From: WRGT01 sp942493035
GTDB taxonomy: Bacteria; Spirochaetota; UBA4802; UBA5550
Direction of reading: 5' to 3'
Assembly: GCA_942493035.1 (NCBI GenBank)
Contig: OW818666.1
Span: forward strand, 2,418,001-2,482,000
Length of the DNA: 64,000 nucleotides
Made by a program: the position numbers and the translations under genes. A model generated the notes under the pieces. The model was not told the DNA's origin. It did no database searches and saw only the letters and a list, made by a program, of their open reading frames with translations. Shown here piece by piece: positions 28,957 to 37,907 of the stretch (position 1 is the stretch's first letter; the number at the start of each line of letters is the position of its first letter).

Positions 28957-29838
28957 CTATTTGTTATGAAGCTCAAAGGCCTTCACTGTATTAAAAAGAA
29001 GCATTGCAATAGTCATGGGCCCTACTCCACCCGGAACCGGAGTAATTGCAGATGCTTTTAGTGCGACACTGTCAAAATCAACATCACCGACAATTTTTGT
29101 CTTTGTGCTGTCTGAGGGATCCGCTATTCTGTTAACACCTACATCAATCACAACAGCCCCATCTTTCACCATGTCGCCGGTTACAGTGTTTGCTCTTCCG
29201 GCAGCTACAACAAGTATATCCGCCTGTTTTGTGTAAACACTTATATCCGGTGCTGCTGTATGACAGACTGTTACAATACAGTTTGCCCGCTCATTTTTCT
29301 GAAGCATCATATTCGCAATAGGTTTGCCTACAATATTGCTTCGACCGACTACAACAACATGTTTACCCTTCAGATCCTTTACGTATCTGTATATAAGCTC
29401 CTGAATACCAGCAGGTGTGCATGGATAAAAACAATCAACATCTGCAACCATTTTGCCGGTATTTACAGGATGGAATCCGTCTATATCCTTATCGGGACTA
29501 ATAGCATTTATTATATCGTTTTCATGGATATGCGAAGGGAGAGGGAGCTGTACCAGTATTCCGTTTACATTTTTATCATGATTCAGTTCATCAATAAGTG
29601 ACAGGAGCTCCTCTTTCGATGTACTCCCCGGGAGTATATGCTGAAAAGAACGGATTCCAACCTCTTCACATCCCCGTCCTTTCATCTTCACGTATACGGC
29701 AGAAGCAGGATCATCCCCTACCAGAACAACAGCAAGCCCCGGAACCGCGTTATACTTTTTTTTCAGCTCTTCAACGTTGAGTTTTATTTTCTCCCGGATT
29801 TCACTGCTTATTTTTTTTCCGTCTATAATTTCAGCCAT
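28957..29838 (-). CDS. folD: Methylenetetrahydrofolate dehydrogenase / methenyltetrahydrofolate cyclohydrolase
   Basis: FolD interconverts 5,10-methylene-THF and 10-formyl-THF with NADP(H) in the cytoplasm. The 293-residue protein has the family signatures AVVLVGDDPASAVYVKMKGR (catalytic Tyr and Lys), ILVQLPLPSHI, the dinucleotide-binding VVVGRSNIVGKPIANMM, and the C-terminal TPVPGGVGPMTIAMLL. It is the last gene of a minus-strand C1 cluster with Fhs. Its ribosome-binding site (GGGGAGAG) is the end of hairpin repeat copy b. Confidence 0.95.
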   Translation of the reverse strand: MAEIIDGKKISSEIREKIKLNVEELKKKYNAVPGLAVVLVGDDPASAVYVKMKGRGCEEVGIRSFQHILPGSTSKEELLSLIDELNHDKNVNGILVQLPLPSHIHENDIINAISPDKDIDGFHPVNTGKMVADVDCFYPCTPAGIQELIYRYVKDLKGKHVVVVGRSNIVGKPIANMMLQKNERANCIVTVCHTAAPDISVYTKQADILVVAAGRANTVTGDMVKDGAVVIDVGVNRIADPSDSTKTKIVGDVDFDSVALKASAITPVPGGVGPMTIAMLLFNTVKAFELHNK

Positions 29839-29845
29839 AATATTT

Positions 29846-29895
29846 CTCTCCCCATCCGCCCTTTGGGCACCTTCCCCATGATGAGATGAGGAAGG
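29846..29895 (-). repeat. Hairpin repeat copy b, supplying the folD ribosome site
   Basis: Same family as the repeat at 4164. On the minus strand it reads ...GGGCGGATGGGGAGAG and ends only 7 bases before the folD ATG, so its G-rich end is the only Shine-Dalgarno-like sequence for folD. Confidence 0.75.
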
Positions 29896-29901
29896 AATGA
29901 T

Positions 29902-30237
29902 TTATATATTTATTTCATAATCAAAAACAGTAATACTGCATTTCACATCTTCAATCTGTTTCAATCTCTCAATCAAAGATTCCGGATTTTCAGTGATTAA
30001 AAGTTTTTCTTTACGGTTGAGTGACTTAATGTATGCCTCAACATGCATCGCATCACCACGTTCTCCGGTTATTTTCCATGATGCTTCGATACTTTGAGGT
30101 TTGAATGCTCTTGTAAACTTCGCCCCACCCTTTCCGGAAACATGCTTATTAAATCTTTTTTCTATATCAACAGTATAGCCGGTGTATAAACTGCCGTTAC
30201 TGCATTCGATGATATATACATAGTAATCTTTCAGCAT
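29902..30237 (-). CDS. GIY-YIG domain protein (UPF0213/YhbQ-like)
   Basis: This 111-residue protein is a single GIY-YIG nuclease domain: YYVYIIECSNGSLYTGYT at the N-terminus, then EKRFNKHVSGKGGAKFTR and HVEAYIKSLNRKEKL, the order seen in YhbQ/UPF0213 proteins. These act on DNA or their role is unknown. It sits between Fhs and folD in the same direction, an unrelated companion. Confidence 0.88.
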   Translation of the reverse strand: MLKDYYVYIIECSNGSLYTGYTVDIEKRFNKHVSGKGGAKFTRAFKPQSIEASWKITGERGDAMHVEAYIKSLNRKEKLLITENPESLIERLKQIEDVKCSITVFDYEINI

Positions 30238-30291
30238 TGCAATATATTTCCGGTTGAGACTTTTATGTCAATATTAATACTACCCGCCCCC

Positions 30292-30560
30292 ACTGTCGCG
30301 ATGCGACATCTCCCCCATGAATGGGAGGTATGGGATTTATAAGGAGAACATTCAGACCTCACCCCCCTAACCCCCTTCTCCACATGGAGAAGGGGGAATT
30401 TGTGAAAAAGAGACTTCAAGTATTTTAAATTGGACTCAACAAGTCCCGTTCCACAACCTTCCCCCTCTCCATTTGGACGACGCGCATGGATGCGCTAGTG
30501 TCGAGCGAGGACACGATGTCCAAAAAATCGCTCGACGAGGGGGATCGAGGGGGTGAGGTC
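30292..30560. repeat. Pile of GC-rich palindromic repeats between fhs and the GIY-YIG gene
   Basis: At least three units are packed here: a GTCGC-GAT-GCGAC hairpin followed by TCCCCCATGAATGGGAGG; a CCCCCTTCTCC-ACAT-GGAGAAGGGGG hairpin after ACCTCACCCCCC; and a unit with GCGCAT-GG-ATGCGC and nested GTGTC/GACAC stems ending in GGGGGTGAGGTC. A relative of the first unit is at 37462-37475. No gene is supported in 30238-30566. Confidence 0.65.
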
Positions 30561-30566
30561 TTTTCT

Positions 30567-32252
30567 CTAAAACAGTCCCGTAATAACTCCATCGTCTGTA
30601 ATATCAATATTAAGCGCCGCAGGTTTCTTCGGAAGTCCCGGCATAATCATAATTTCACCGGTGTGTACAACAAGGAATCCCGCGCCTGCAGAGAGAGAAA
30701 CATCACCTACTGAGATTTTAAAGCCTGAAGGTCTATTCATGAGAGTGTGATCATCAGAGAGAGAATACTGGGTTTTGGCTATGCATATTGGAAGATTGCC
30801 GTAACCCTTCTCTTCAAGATAATCGATTCTTCTTGCTGCATTCTTCGAGTATAGTACACCATCTGCGCCGTAAATCTCGACTGCCAGGGTGGATATTTTT
30901 GCACGTATAGACATATCATTATCATAAAGAAATCTGAAATGCGAATTGTCACCTTTTTCAATAATGGCCGCAACCTTCTGAGCAAGATCTATTCCGCCAT
31001 CTCCGCCATGTTCCCAGACTTCGCAGAGTGAACATTCGACTTTCATGTCCCTGCAGAAATCCAGTACTGTCTGAATCTCGGTATCTGTATCATCATGAAA
31101 ACGGTTTAATGAGACAACAACAGGGAGTCCGAATTTTTTTATATTTTCGATATGCTTCTGAAGATTTGCAAGACCGGTCTTTACGGCACCGACATTTTCA
31201 TCTTTGAGGTAATCCTTTGCAACTCCGCCATGCATCTTCAACGCACGGGCAGTTGCGACCAGAACTACGCACTCCGGTTTTATTCCGGCGTATCTGCATT
31301 TTATATCGAGAAATTTTTCAGCACCCAGATCGGCGCCGAAACCTGCTTCAGTAACAACATAATCAGATAGAGCCATTGCCATCTTTGTAGCGAGCACGGA
31401 GTTACAGCCATGAGCTATATTTGCAAAAGGTCCGCCATGAATAATAGCCGGAGTATTTTCAAGAGTCTGAACCAGATTCGGTTTCAGCGCGTCTTTAAGC
31501 AGTGCGGCCATCGATCCCTGAACATTAAGATCCGCCACAGATACAGGCTCACCCTTTCTATTTTCACCGATTATAATCTTCGCCAGCCGTTTCTTGAGAT
31601 CGGCAATACTCTCTGACAGACAGAGAATGGCCATAACCTCAGATGCAACTGTAATCATAAATCCCGACTCACGGGGAATTCCATGTGCAGTTCCGCCAAG
31701 CCCTACAACCATATGTCTCAAAGCTCTGTCATTTATATCAACAACACGTTTCCAGTATATCTTTGTCTGATCGATATTCAGTTCATTTCCATGTTTAATA
31801 TGGTTGTCAATCATTGCGGCAAGGAGATTATGCGCCGCGCCGATAGCATGGATGTCTCCGGTGAAATGAAGATTTATATCCTCCATCGGAACTACCTGCG
31901 CGTGTCCGCCACCGGCAGCTCCCCCTTTTACACCAAAGCATGGCCCAAGAGACGGTTCCCTCAGTGCAATTGTACACTGCTTACCGATTTTATTAAGCGC
32001 CTGTGCAAGACCTATTGTAGTTGTAGATTTTCCCTCTCCTGCAGGAGTTGGAGTAATTGCCGTAACAAGAATAAGTTTCCCTTTCAACGGTCGGTCTTTA
32101 AGAACATCGAGATCGATCTTTGCTTTATATTTCCCGTAATACTCAATGTTATCCTCTGTAAGTCCAAGCTGTGCCGCCACATCTTTGATGTGGATCATCT
32201 TAGCAGCATGTGCGATTTCTATATCACTTTTTACTTTTGATTTACCTTTCAT
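30567..32252 (-). CDS. fhs: Formate--tetrahydrofolate ligase
   Basis: Fhs joins formate to THF with ATP, forming 10-formyl-THF, the entry step of the methyl branch of the Wood-Ljungdahl and reductive glycine routes. The 561-residue length is typical. Motifs include the ATP-binding TPTPAGEGKSTTTIGLAQAL, PSLGPCFGVKGGAAGGGHAQ (split here by the reader at about residues 100-120), FTGDIHAIGAAHNLL and EAGFGADLGAEKF. It lies upstream of folD on the same strand. With two formate dehydrogenases in the window it links formate to C1-folate metabolism, though it is also common in plain heterotrophs. Confidence 0.95.
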   Translation of the reverse strand: MKGKSKVKSDIEIAHAAKMIHIKDVAAQLGLTEDNIEYYGKYKAKIDLDVLKDRPLKGKLILVTAITPTPAGEGKSTTTIGLAQALNKIGKQCTIALREPSLGPCFGVKGGAAGGGHAQVVPMEDINLHFTGDIHAIGAAHNLLAAMIDNHIKHGNELNIDQTKIYWKRVVDINDRALRHMVVGLGGTAHGIPRESGFMITVASEVMAILCLSESIADLKKRLAKIIIGENRKGEPVSVADLNVQGSMAALLKDALKPNLVQTLENTPAIIHGGPFANIAHGCNSVLATKMAMALSDYVVTEAGFGADLGAEKFLDIKCRYAGIKPECVVLVATARALKMHGGVAKDYLKDENVGAVKTGLANLQKHIENIKKFGLPVVVSLNRFHDDTDTEIQTVLDFCRDMKVECSLCEVWEHGGDGGIDLAQKVAAIIEKGDNSHFRFLYDNDMSIRAKISTLAVEIYGADGVLYSKNAARRIDYLEEKGYGNLPICIAKTQYSLSDDHTLMNRPSGFKISVGDVSLSAGAGFLVVHTGEIMIMPGLPKKPAALNIDITDDGVITGLF

Positions 32253-32300
32253 TCTTTTATATTCTCCTTATAAATTAAATATTTCATTATTAAGCAGACT

Positions 32301-35018
32301 CTACTTTTCCCCGCGCAATATTAACAGCAGTAACAGCGCACCAATTGAATATGCACCCATACCTACAATAAATGTAAATGAAAATCCGTATGAAACATTA
32401 AGATACAGAGCAAGTGTTGTTGCAAATGTTCCTGCTGCACCGCTTATGGCATACATCAAAGTTGCATACTCATTTGAAATCTCTTTCTTAATCTTCTCCA
32501 TTGCTTTAGGAAATGGAATCCCCATGAGCACAGAGAGGGGAATCATCAATCCTACTCCGGCAGCCATTCTCACATCGAATGATGAAGCCGCAAAATGATT
32601 AAAAATCCGGTCAAGGTAGTTGTAATAAAGAAATATCACAACAGGAATAGCGAAGACAGCCATGAGGATGTATATTTTTTTCCAGTTTGAACTCAAGAGG
32701 CTCCCGACTCCGCTGAAAAATAGAAGAGCACCTAAAGTTATAATAACCGAATAAATCGGTATACCAATGAACCTCTGAAAAAACTGCATTAAAACAATCT
32801 CAACCAGCATAAAACCGAAACCGACAGCGATAAAGAACAATGTGTGTTCAAGCAGAATAAGTTTGTGTGATGAATACTTTAATATGACCAGCAACAGTAC
32901 CGGTATAAATATAATAAGAGACAGCATCGCAACAATCTTCAGTATGCTCAACACCTCTTTTTTCTCTTTATAAACATTATATGGAAAAGGCATATCATCT
33001 CTCACCGGAGAAATATCCATCTTATATGAATAATCTGTTTTATCAAGAAGAGCAAGATACCTTGATTTGTCGGAATCACGTATGCCCGGCTTAAGTACAT
33101 ACCGGCCCTGTTTATAATTCCATACAGTACTTACAAAATCCCAGCCTTTATCAAGATCCATTCTCGGATACGGCTTGTAGAGAGACTTGATAAAATCCTG
33201 ATCCGATTCGTTCGGGACATATTTTAAAATATTTTTTTCAAAATCATCGATCCAGTAAAAATCCGGAAGCTGTATAAGATCCTTTGATACACTTCCGGTA
33301 ATTATATCTCCGATCATCCCCGGAATAACCTGCCCCGGAAATGCGTGAATGTGTCTTTCTGATGGAAGCGGAGCCGGTTTCAAATCAAGATAAAACTTAA
33401 GATTACTGCGAAGTCTGCTCTTCTCATATGAGTTAAATGGCGTTCTCTTTATTACAACGGATCTGACTCCCGGATCCTGAAAGTTCCAGTAATCCCAGGC
33501 ATAAACAAGTATATGATCTTCCGGATTCTGAATGCCCATTTCGCGGAGAGATGTAACAACAGTATTCATAAACTTGTAGAATGACCATTCGGATCTTTTG
33601 CTCCAAAGAATCTCTTCGTAAATAAGAAGACCCCGATCTGTGAGCTTTTCAAGCATTTCGGTAATACCCTCGACTGAATGGAGATACTCCGGCGCCAGTG
33701 TACATACCGATCCATGTTCAGCATGATTATTCATATGAGTAATCATATCATAAGTTTCATCGGTCGCTTTCAGGTAAGCCCGGCCTTCGGTCTTATGTAT
33801 AACAGTATTCTCATAGGCTTTTTCTGATTTATAAAAATAGTAACCGGACATCATCGTTTTATGAATGATAGGATTAAACTCCACACCGGTAATCTTCGTT
33901 TTCCCCGGAAGCTGTTTCAGAGAATTAACTATGCCGTCTGCAGAAGCCCCCATGATAAACGCATGGGTATCACGCATATAATTCGGGAACCTGATATCCC
34001 ACCTGTTCCCCTTGTCTCCATATATCACTCTGTCATAAAATGCGCCGTTGTTTATGTAGAAAAGATCACCCTCTGTTTTTGTAATGTACTCGACTCGCCC
34101 CATAAGATTATCTGCAGAAAAGAGGAAAGTATATCTTTCGAGTTTATCTGTATATATTTTAAGATTTTTTTCCGCGGAGATTGACGGTTTATAATTGCGT
34201 GAAAGGTCCATAACAAATGGATAATATTTAGTCTTATTTATAATATTTCTCGCCATGAGTTCTTTGTAAGGATCGTCAGCATTTAGCAGATAGTTGCCGC
34301 TCACAGTATCTTTGAAATAGACTTCATCAAGCAGCTTCTTCTCAAGAGGGATTGTAACATATGGAAGAATCAGATTATTATAATTATCACCATTTATAAC
34401 TCTGGGTATACTTGTATTCAGTATAAAAAAACATCCGATGAAGACTACCGCCGCTACAGCGAGAATCTGACCGGCAATTCTTATAAAAACATTTTTTACT
34501 GCAGACAGCTGAATAACCATAAAGATCATCGGCAGCACTGAAAGAAGCAGAAGTGTATTTTCAGATTTAAAAAGAGACACGGAAACTATCGGAAAAATTA
34601 CTCCAAGTGCAGATGCGGTGAGATCAATAAAATATATCTTATGGGAATTCGCTCTGGAAAAAATTGACGACACTATAATAGATCCTGAAAAGAACGGCAG
34701 TATCAGCAGGTATGGAAAATTAAAATTATCCATACGGACTATGCCATAATATGAAAGCCCGATTGAAACGAAGAAAACCATCGATGAAAGAGAAAGAATA
34801 AGATTGCGGTTAAATCTGAGGAGATAAAAACTCAGTAGTCCCCCAAGGGCAATTCCAAACATAGCTATTGAGATAATTGTGGTTGCCTGAAGATAATTTG
34901 ACACAATCATGAGCAGATGAAAAAGTACTGTTTCAAGAGTAATTATGCAGAATGGAAATATTACAACTGCAAAAAAATTGATTACTGTGTCTCTATTTAC
35001 TCGCAAATTAAAGAGCAT
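32301..35018 (-). CDS. Multi-spanning membrane protein with spermidine-synthase-like domain
   Basis: This 905-residue protein has about seven N-terminal membrane helices (residues 1-210), a large soluble middle and seven more helices at the C-terminus (from about 690). The middle holds a spermidine-synthase/methyltransferase-like fold: IMGASADGIVNSL in place of the usual GGGDG loop, an acidic residue in VEFNP, and EGRAYLKATDETYDMI. Such fused proteins are widespread but of unknown substrate. The weak glycine loop makes polyamine synthesis uncertain. It is 48 bp upstream of fhs on the same strand and may be cotranscribed. Confidence 0.7.
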   Translation of the reverse strand: MLFNLRVNRDTVINFFAVVIFPFCIITLETVLFHLLMIVSNYLQATTIISIAMFGIALGGLLSFYLLRFNRNLILSLSSMVFFVSIGLSYYGIVRMDNFNFPYLLILPFFSGSIIVSSIFSRANSHKIYFIDLTASALGVIFPIVSVSLFKSENTLLLLSVLPMIFMVIQLSAVKNVFIRIAGQILAVAAVVFIGCFFILNTSIPRVINGDNYNNLILPYVTIPLEKKLLDEVYFKDTVSGNYLLNADDPYKELMARNIINKTKYYPFVMDLSRNYKPSISAEKNLKIYTDKLERYTFLFSADNLMGRVEYITKTEGDLFYINNGAFYDRVIYGDKGNRWDIRFPNYMRDTHAFIMGASADGIVNSLKQLPGKTKITGVEFNPIIHKTMMSGYYFYKSEKAYENTVIHKTEGRAYLKATDETYDMITHMNNHAEHGSVCTLAPEYLHSVEGITEMLEKLTDRGLLIYEEILWSKRSEWSFYKFMNTVVTSLREMGIQNPEDHILVYAWDYWNFQDPGVRSVVIKRTPFNSYEKSRLRSNLKFYLDLKPAPLPSERHIHAFPGQVIPGMIGDIITGSVSKDLIQLPDFYWIDDFEKNILKYVPNESDQDFIKSLYKPYPRMDLDKGWDFVSTVWNYKQGRYVLKPGIRDSDKSRYLALLDKTDYSYKMDISPVRDDMPFPYNVYKEKKEVLSILKIVAMLSLIIFIPVLLLVILKYSSHKLILLEHTLFFIAVGFGFMLVEIVLMQFFQRFIGIPIYSVIITLGALLFFSGVGSLLSSNWKKIYILMAVFAIPVVIFLYYNYLDRIFNHFAASSFDVRMAAGVGLMIPLSVLMGIPFPKAMEKIKKEISNEYATLMYAISGAAGTFATTLALYLNVSYGFSFTFIVGMGAYSIGALLLLLILRGEK

Positions 35019-35052
35019 TATAATGGAGTCCTCCGGGGAAAATTATATATTA

Positions 35053-35081
35053 TTGACATTTATTGCGCAGGTATTTATTTA
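35053..35081 (+). promoter_or_regulatory. Candidate sigma-70-type promoter upstream of hypD
   Basis: TTGACA (35053-35058), a 17-base spacer, then TATTTA (35076-35081). It would give a long leader to hypD that includes the family B palindrome. Confidence 0.4.
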
Positions 35082-35147
35082 ATGACAGCATCTAACGGCA
35101 GTATGTTTTAAATCAACATTTTTTCTGAAATGTAACAGCAAATATAA

Positions 35148-35225
35148 GTAACTGTTTATAAATCAGTTGTATTATATCTCCGGCGCGGCGGAGAGCAATT
35201 TTACCACCAATTTATAAACAGTTAC
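35148..35225. repeat. MITE family B, copy 1
   Basis: Perfect 15-bp terminal inverted repeats (GTAACTGTTTATAAA at 35148-35162 and its complement at 35211-35225) enclose CTCCGGCGCGGCGGAGAGCA. A related copy with other end sequence but the same core is at 55163-55251. It lies 50 bp upstream of hypD. Confidence 0.7.
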
Positions 35226-35275
35226 AAATATAATAGTTCAAATGATATCTATTTTAAAAAAAAGGAACACTTTTA

Positions 35276-36343
35276 ATGAACAGAGAACTGGTAAAAAATC
35301 TGGCGGATGTCCTTAAAAACAGAAAGCTTTCTGAAGAGATACGAATTATGGAAGTATGCGGAACCCATACCGCTGAATTCTTCAGAACCGGTGTAAAAGA
35401 CCTCTTTCCTGAAAATCTTATTCTTATAGACGGTCCGGGCTGCCCGGTGTGCGTAACCCCGAATTCATATCTTGACCTTATAATAGAGATCGCAAAAAAA
35501 TATAATGCGGTACTCGCAACTTTCGGCGACATGATAAAAGTCCCCTCATCATACAGCTCTCTGGCAAAGGAGAAGGCTGAAGGGATGGATATACGGATAG
35601 TCTACTCCCCTCTTGACGCGCTCCGTATGGCCGAGGAGAATCCCGACAGAGAGATAATTTTTCTAAGCGTAGGATTTGAAACAACAGCTCCGGCTGAGGC
35701 TATTATAATCATGGAGGCTGAAAAAAAAGGTCTTACAAACTTTTCCATACTCTCCGGGAACAAACTCACTCCGCCAGCCGTTGACGCTCTCCTCAGCGCC
35801 GATGAGGTAAAAATAGACGGATTCATTATCCCCGGACATGTAAGCGCAATTACCGGTAGAGAGCCATGGAACTTTATAGCTGACAAATATAACAAACCGG
35901 GAGTCATTGCCGGATTCGAAGCGCACGATCTTATAACCGGAGTATTAGCCCTCATAGATCTTCTTGAGAAGAAAGAGGCTGTAGTCACCAACGAATATAA
36001 AACAGTAGTAAGAGAGAAAGGCAATCCTCATGCTCTGAAAATAATAGATACTGTTTTTGAAAGATGCTCCGCCGAATGGAGAGGACTGGGGGAATTACCT
36101 GGAAGCGGTTTAAGAATAAGAGATGAATACAGCCGGTATGACGCCATGAAAAAATTTCCGGCTACACCTCCTCCGGTTAAAGAGCATGCAGGCTGCAGGT
36201 GCGGCGACCTGCTTCGCGGAATAATTACTCCTCCGGAATGTCCGTTGTTCGATAAAGTCTGCTCACCTGAAAATGCCGTCGGTCCATGTATGGTCTCCAG
36301 CGAAGGACCATGCTCGGCGTATTACAAATACTGGAGAAGATAA
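35276..36343 (+). CDS. hypD: [NiFe]-hydrogenase maturation factor HypD
   Basis: HypD is the iron-sulfur scaffold, with HypC, on which the Fe(CN)2CO group of [NiFe] hydrogenases is built. The 355-residue protein shows MEVCGTHT near residue 24, DGPGCPVCVTP (residues about 53-63), GFETTAPAEA, PGHVSAITG and the C-terminal cysteine-rich iron-sulfur region (CRCGDLLRG, CPLFDKVC, GPCMVSSEGPC). First gene of hypDEC. Its stop overlaps the hypE start (TAATG). Confidence 0.95.
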   Translation: MNRELVKNLADVLKNRKLSEEIRIMEVCGTHTAEFFRTGVKDLFPENLILIDGPGCPVCVTPNSYLDLIIEIAKKYNAVLATFGDMIKVPSSYSSLAKEKAEGMDIRIVYSPLDALRMAEENPDREIIFLSVGFETTAPAEAIIIMEAEKKGLTNFSILSGNKLTPPAVDALLSADEVKIDGFIIPGHVSAITGREPWNFIADKYNKPGVIAGFEAHDLITGVLALIDLLEKKEAVVTNEYKTVVREKGNPHALKIIDTVFERCSAEWRGLGELPGSGLRIRDEYSRYDAMKKFPATPPPVKEHAGCRCGDLLRGIITPPECPLFDKVCSPENAVGPCMVSSEGPCSAYYKYWRR

Positions 36344-37365
36344 TGGAAGAAGCAAAAGATAAAACTCTGAAAAAAATTCTCCCTGGACATGGGAGCGGCG
36401 GGAAACTGATGAATGACATGATCTCGGGAATGATAAAGGAGATACTGGGAAAAGATTCCATACAGATTGACGACTCTGCGGTACTCGATATTGCATCGGG
36501 TAAAATTGCATTCACTACAGATTCATATACGGTAACTCCGATATTCTTCCCCGGCGGAGATATAGGAAAACTTGCAGTAAACGGCACAGTAAATGATCTT
36601 GCAGTAATGGGTGCTGTTCCGCAATTTCTGTCATGTTCCCTAATCCTCGAAGAGGGATTTGATTTTGATTCATTCAAAAAAATTCTCACCTCCATGAAGG
36701 AATCAGCTGAGGCTGCCGGTGTAAAAATTGTAACCGGCGATACAAAAGTTGTACCTAATGGAAAAGGTGATAAAATATATATAAATACTTCAGGCATAGG
36801 CATATTTAAGAACGAAGTACAGAGAAGAGAGATTAAAAAGGGTGATAAAATTATTGTAAGCGGAACACTGGGTGACCATGGAATTACAATCATGTCACTC
36901 AGGAACGATCTCCGTTTTTCCAGCGATCTGAAATCGGACTGCGCTCCGTTAAACGGATTGATTGCAGAGATAACAGAGAAGTTTCCACTGAGTATAAAGT
37001 TTATGAGAGATGCAACCCGCGGAGGACTTGCATCAGTACTTAACGAGATCACAGCAGGAAAAGATTACTCTGCCGGAATAATTGAGGATGATATCCCAGT
37101 ATCAGAAGAAGTAAAGGGAATCTGCAATCTTCTTGGACTCGATCCGCTGTATGTTGCGAATGAGGGTAAAGTCGTTATCATAGCAAATCCGGAAGATGCG
37201 GAAAGAATAGTTGAGACAATGAAGCAGAATCGATACGGAAAAAATTCATCTATAATCGGAGAGATCGACTCACTCTATCCGGGAAAGGTTTACATAAAGA
37301 CATTTATAGGCGGCAAAAGACTTCTCCCTCTTCTAGTAGAAGAACAGCTGCCGAGGATTTGCTGA
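36343..37365 (+). CDS. hypE: [NiFe]-hydrogenase maturation factor HypE
   Basis: HypE dehydrates a carbamoyl group on its C-terminal cysteine to thiocyanate, the source of cyanide ligands. The 340-residue protein has PGHGSGGKLMNDMI, DDSAVL, FTTDSYTVTPIFFPGGDIG and ends in PRIC, the required terminal cysteine. An upstream in-frame ATG within hypD exists, but the start overlapping the hypD stop fits coupling and family length. Confidence 0.95.
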   Translation: MEEAKDKTLKKILPGHGSGGKLMNDMISGMIKEILGKDSIQIDDSAVLDIASGKIAFTTDSYTVTPIFFPGGDIGKLAVNGTVNDLAVMGAVPQFLSCSLILEEGFDFDSFKKILTSMKESAEAAGVKIVTGDTKVVPNGKGDKIYINTSGIGIFKNEVQRREIKKGDKIIVSGTLGDHGITIMSLRNDLRFSSDLKSDCAPLNGLIAEITEKFPLSIKFMRDATRGGLASVLNEITAGKDYSAGIIEDDIPVSEEVKGICNLLGLDPLYVANEGKVVIIANPEDAERIVETMKQNRYGKNSSIIGEIDSLYPGKVYIKTFIGGKRLLPLLVEEQLPRIC

Positions 37366-37380
37366 AAAAGTTTACAACAC

Positions 37381-37430
37381 CCTTCCCCGTCTCACCGCGG
37401 GGAAGGTGCCCAACGGGCGGATGGGGAGGG
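37381..37430 (+). repeat. Hairpin repeat copy c (between hypE and hypC)
   Basis: CCTTCCCC...GGGGAAGG hairpin then GTGCCCAACGGGC and GGATGGGGAGGG. A GTCGC/GCGAC hairpin (37462-37475) and hairpin repeat copy d follow, so the 257-bp hypE-hypC gap is made mostly of repeats. Confidence 0.8.
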
Positions 37431-37565
37431 ATAGATTTTATACTAGAGAAAGCCCCCCTCTGTCGCAGTAGCGACATCTCCCCCGCGATAAAGCAGGGGA
37501 AGACAAAAATTTTAGAAACAATTTGTAATGAATCAATAAATATTAAACAACACTCATACAAAAAG

Positions 37566-37616
37566 CCTTCCCCGTCTCACCACGGGGAAGGTGCCCAAAG
37601 GGCGGATGGGGGGGAG
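37566..37616 (+). repeat. Hairpin repeat copy d, supplying the hypC ribosome site
   Basis: Second copy between hypE and hypC. It ends in GGATGGGGGGGAG, 6 bases before the hypC ATG, and is the only ribosome-site-like sequence for hypC. Copies c and d are about 85% alike. Confidence 0.8.
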
Positions 37617-37622
37617 AAAAAT

Positions 37623-37865
37623 ATGTGCCTTGCAATACCGATGACTATAACTAAAATTGACGGGAACTATGCCATAGCAATGGCTAACGGAGTTGAAACA
37701 CAGGTAAACTACGCAATGATGCCTGACATTAAGATAAACGACAAAGTGCTTGTACATGCAGGTTTTATAATTGAGAAACTTGATGAAGAACAGGCACGTG
37801 AAATTGAAGAAACCTGGGCAGAGTATTATGCCATCCTTGAAAAAGGTGAAGTTAAACCGGCATAG
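37623..37865 (+). CDS. hypC: [NiFe]-hydrogenase maturation chaperone HypC
   Basis: This 80-residue HypC/HybG-type chaperone carries the iron group from HypD to the large-subunit precursor. It begins MCLAIPM, with the essential Cys2, then GNYAIAMANGVETQVNYAMMPD and DKVLVHAGFIIEKLDEEQA, all family features. An open frame extends far upstream, but only through repeat DNA, so MCLAIP is the true start. hypA, hypB, hypF and hydrogenase genes are not in the window. Confidence 0.95.
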   Translation: MCLAIPMTITKIDGNYAIAMANGVETQVNYAMMPDIKINDKVLVHAGFIIEKLDEEQAREIEETWAEYYAILEKGEVKPA

Positions 37866-37907
37866 AATCAAGGGGTTCGCCCCTTGTGTGATTTCTGCGA
37901 TATTTAT

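Noticed and set aside
30292..30560. CRISPR-like array in the repeat pile
   Set aside because: The units differ from each other, are palindromic in various ways and have no regular spacers.
37359..37622. Long in-frame extension upstream of hypC
   Set aside because: It runs through two hairpin repeats; MCLAIP with Cys2 is the fixed HypC start.
35276..37865. A hydrogenase locus
   Set aside because: Only maturation genes hypD, hypE and hypC are present; no large or small subunit is seen.
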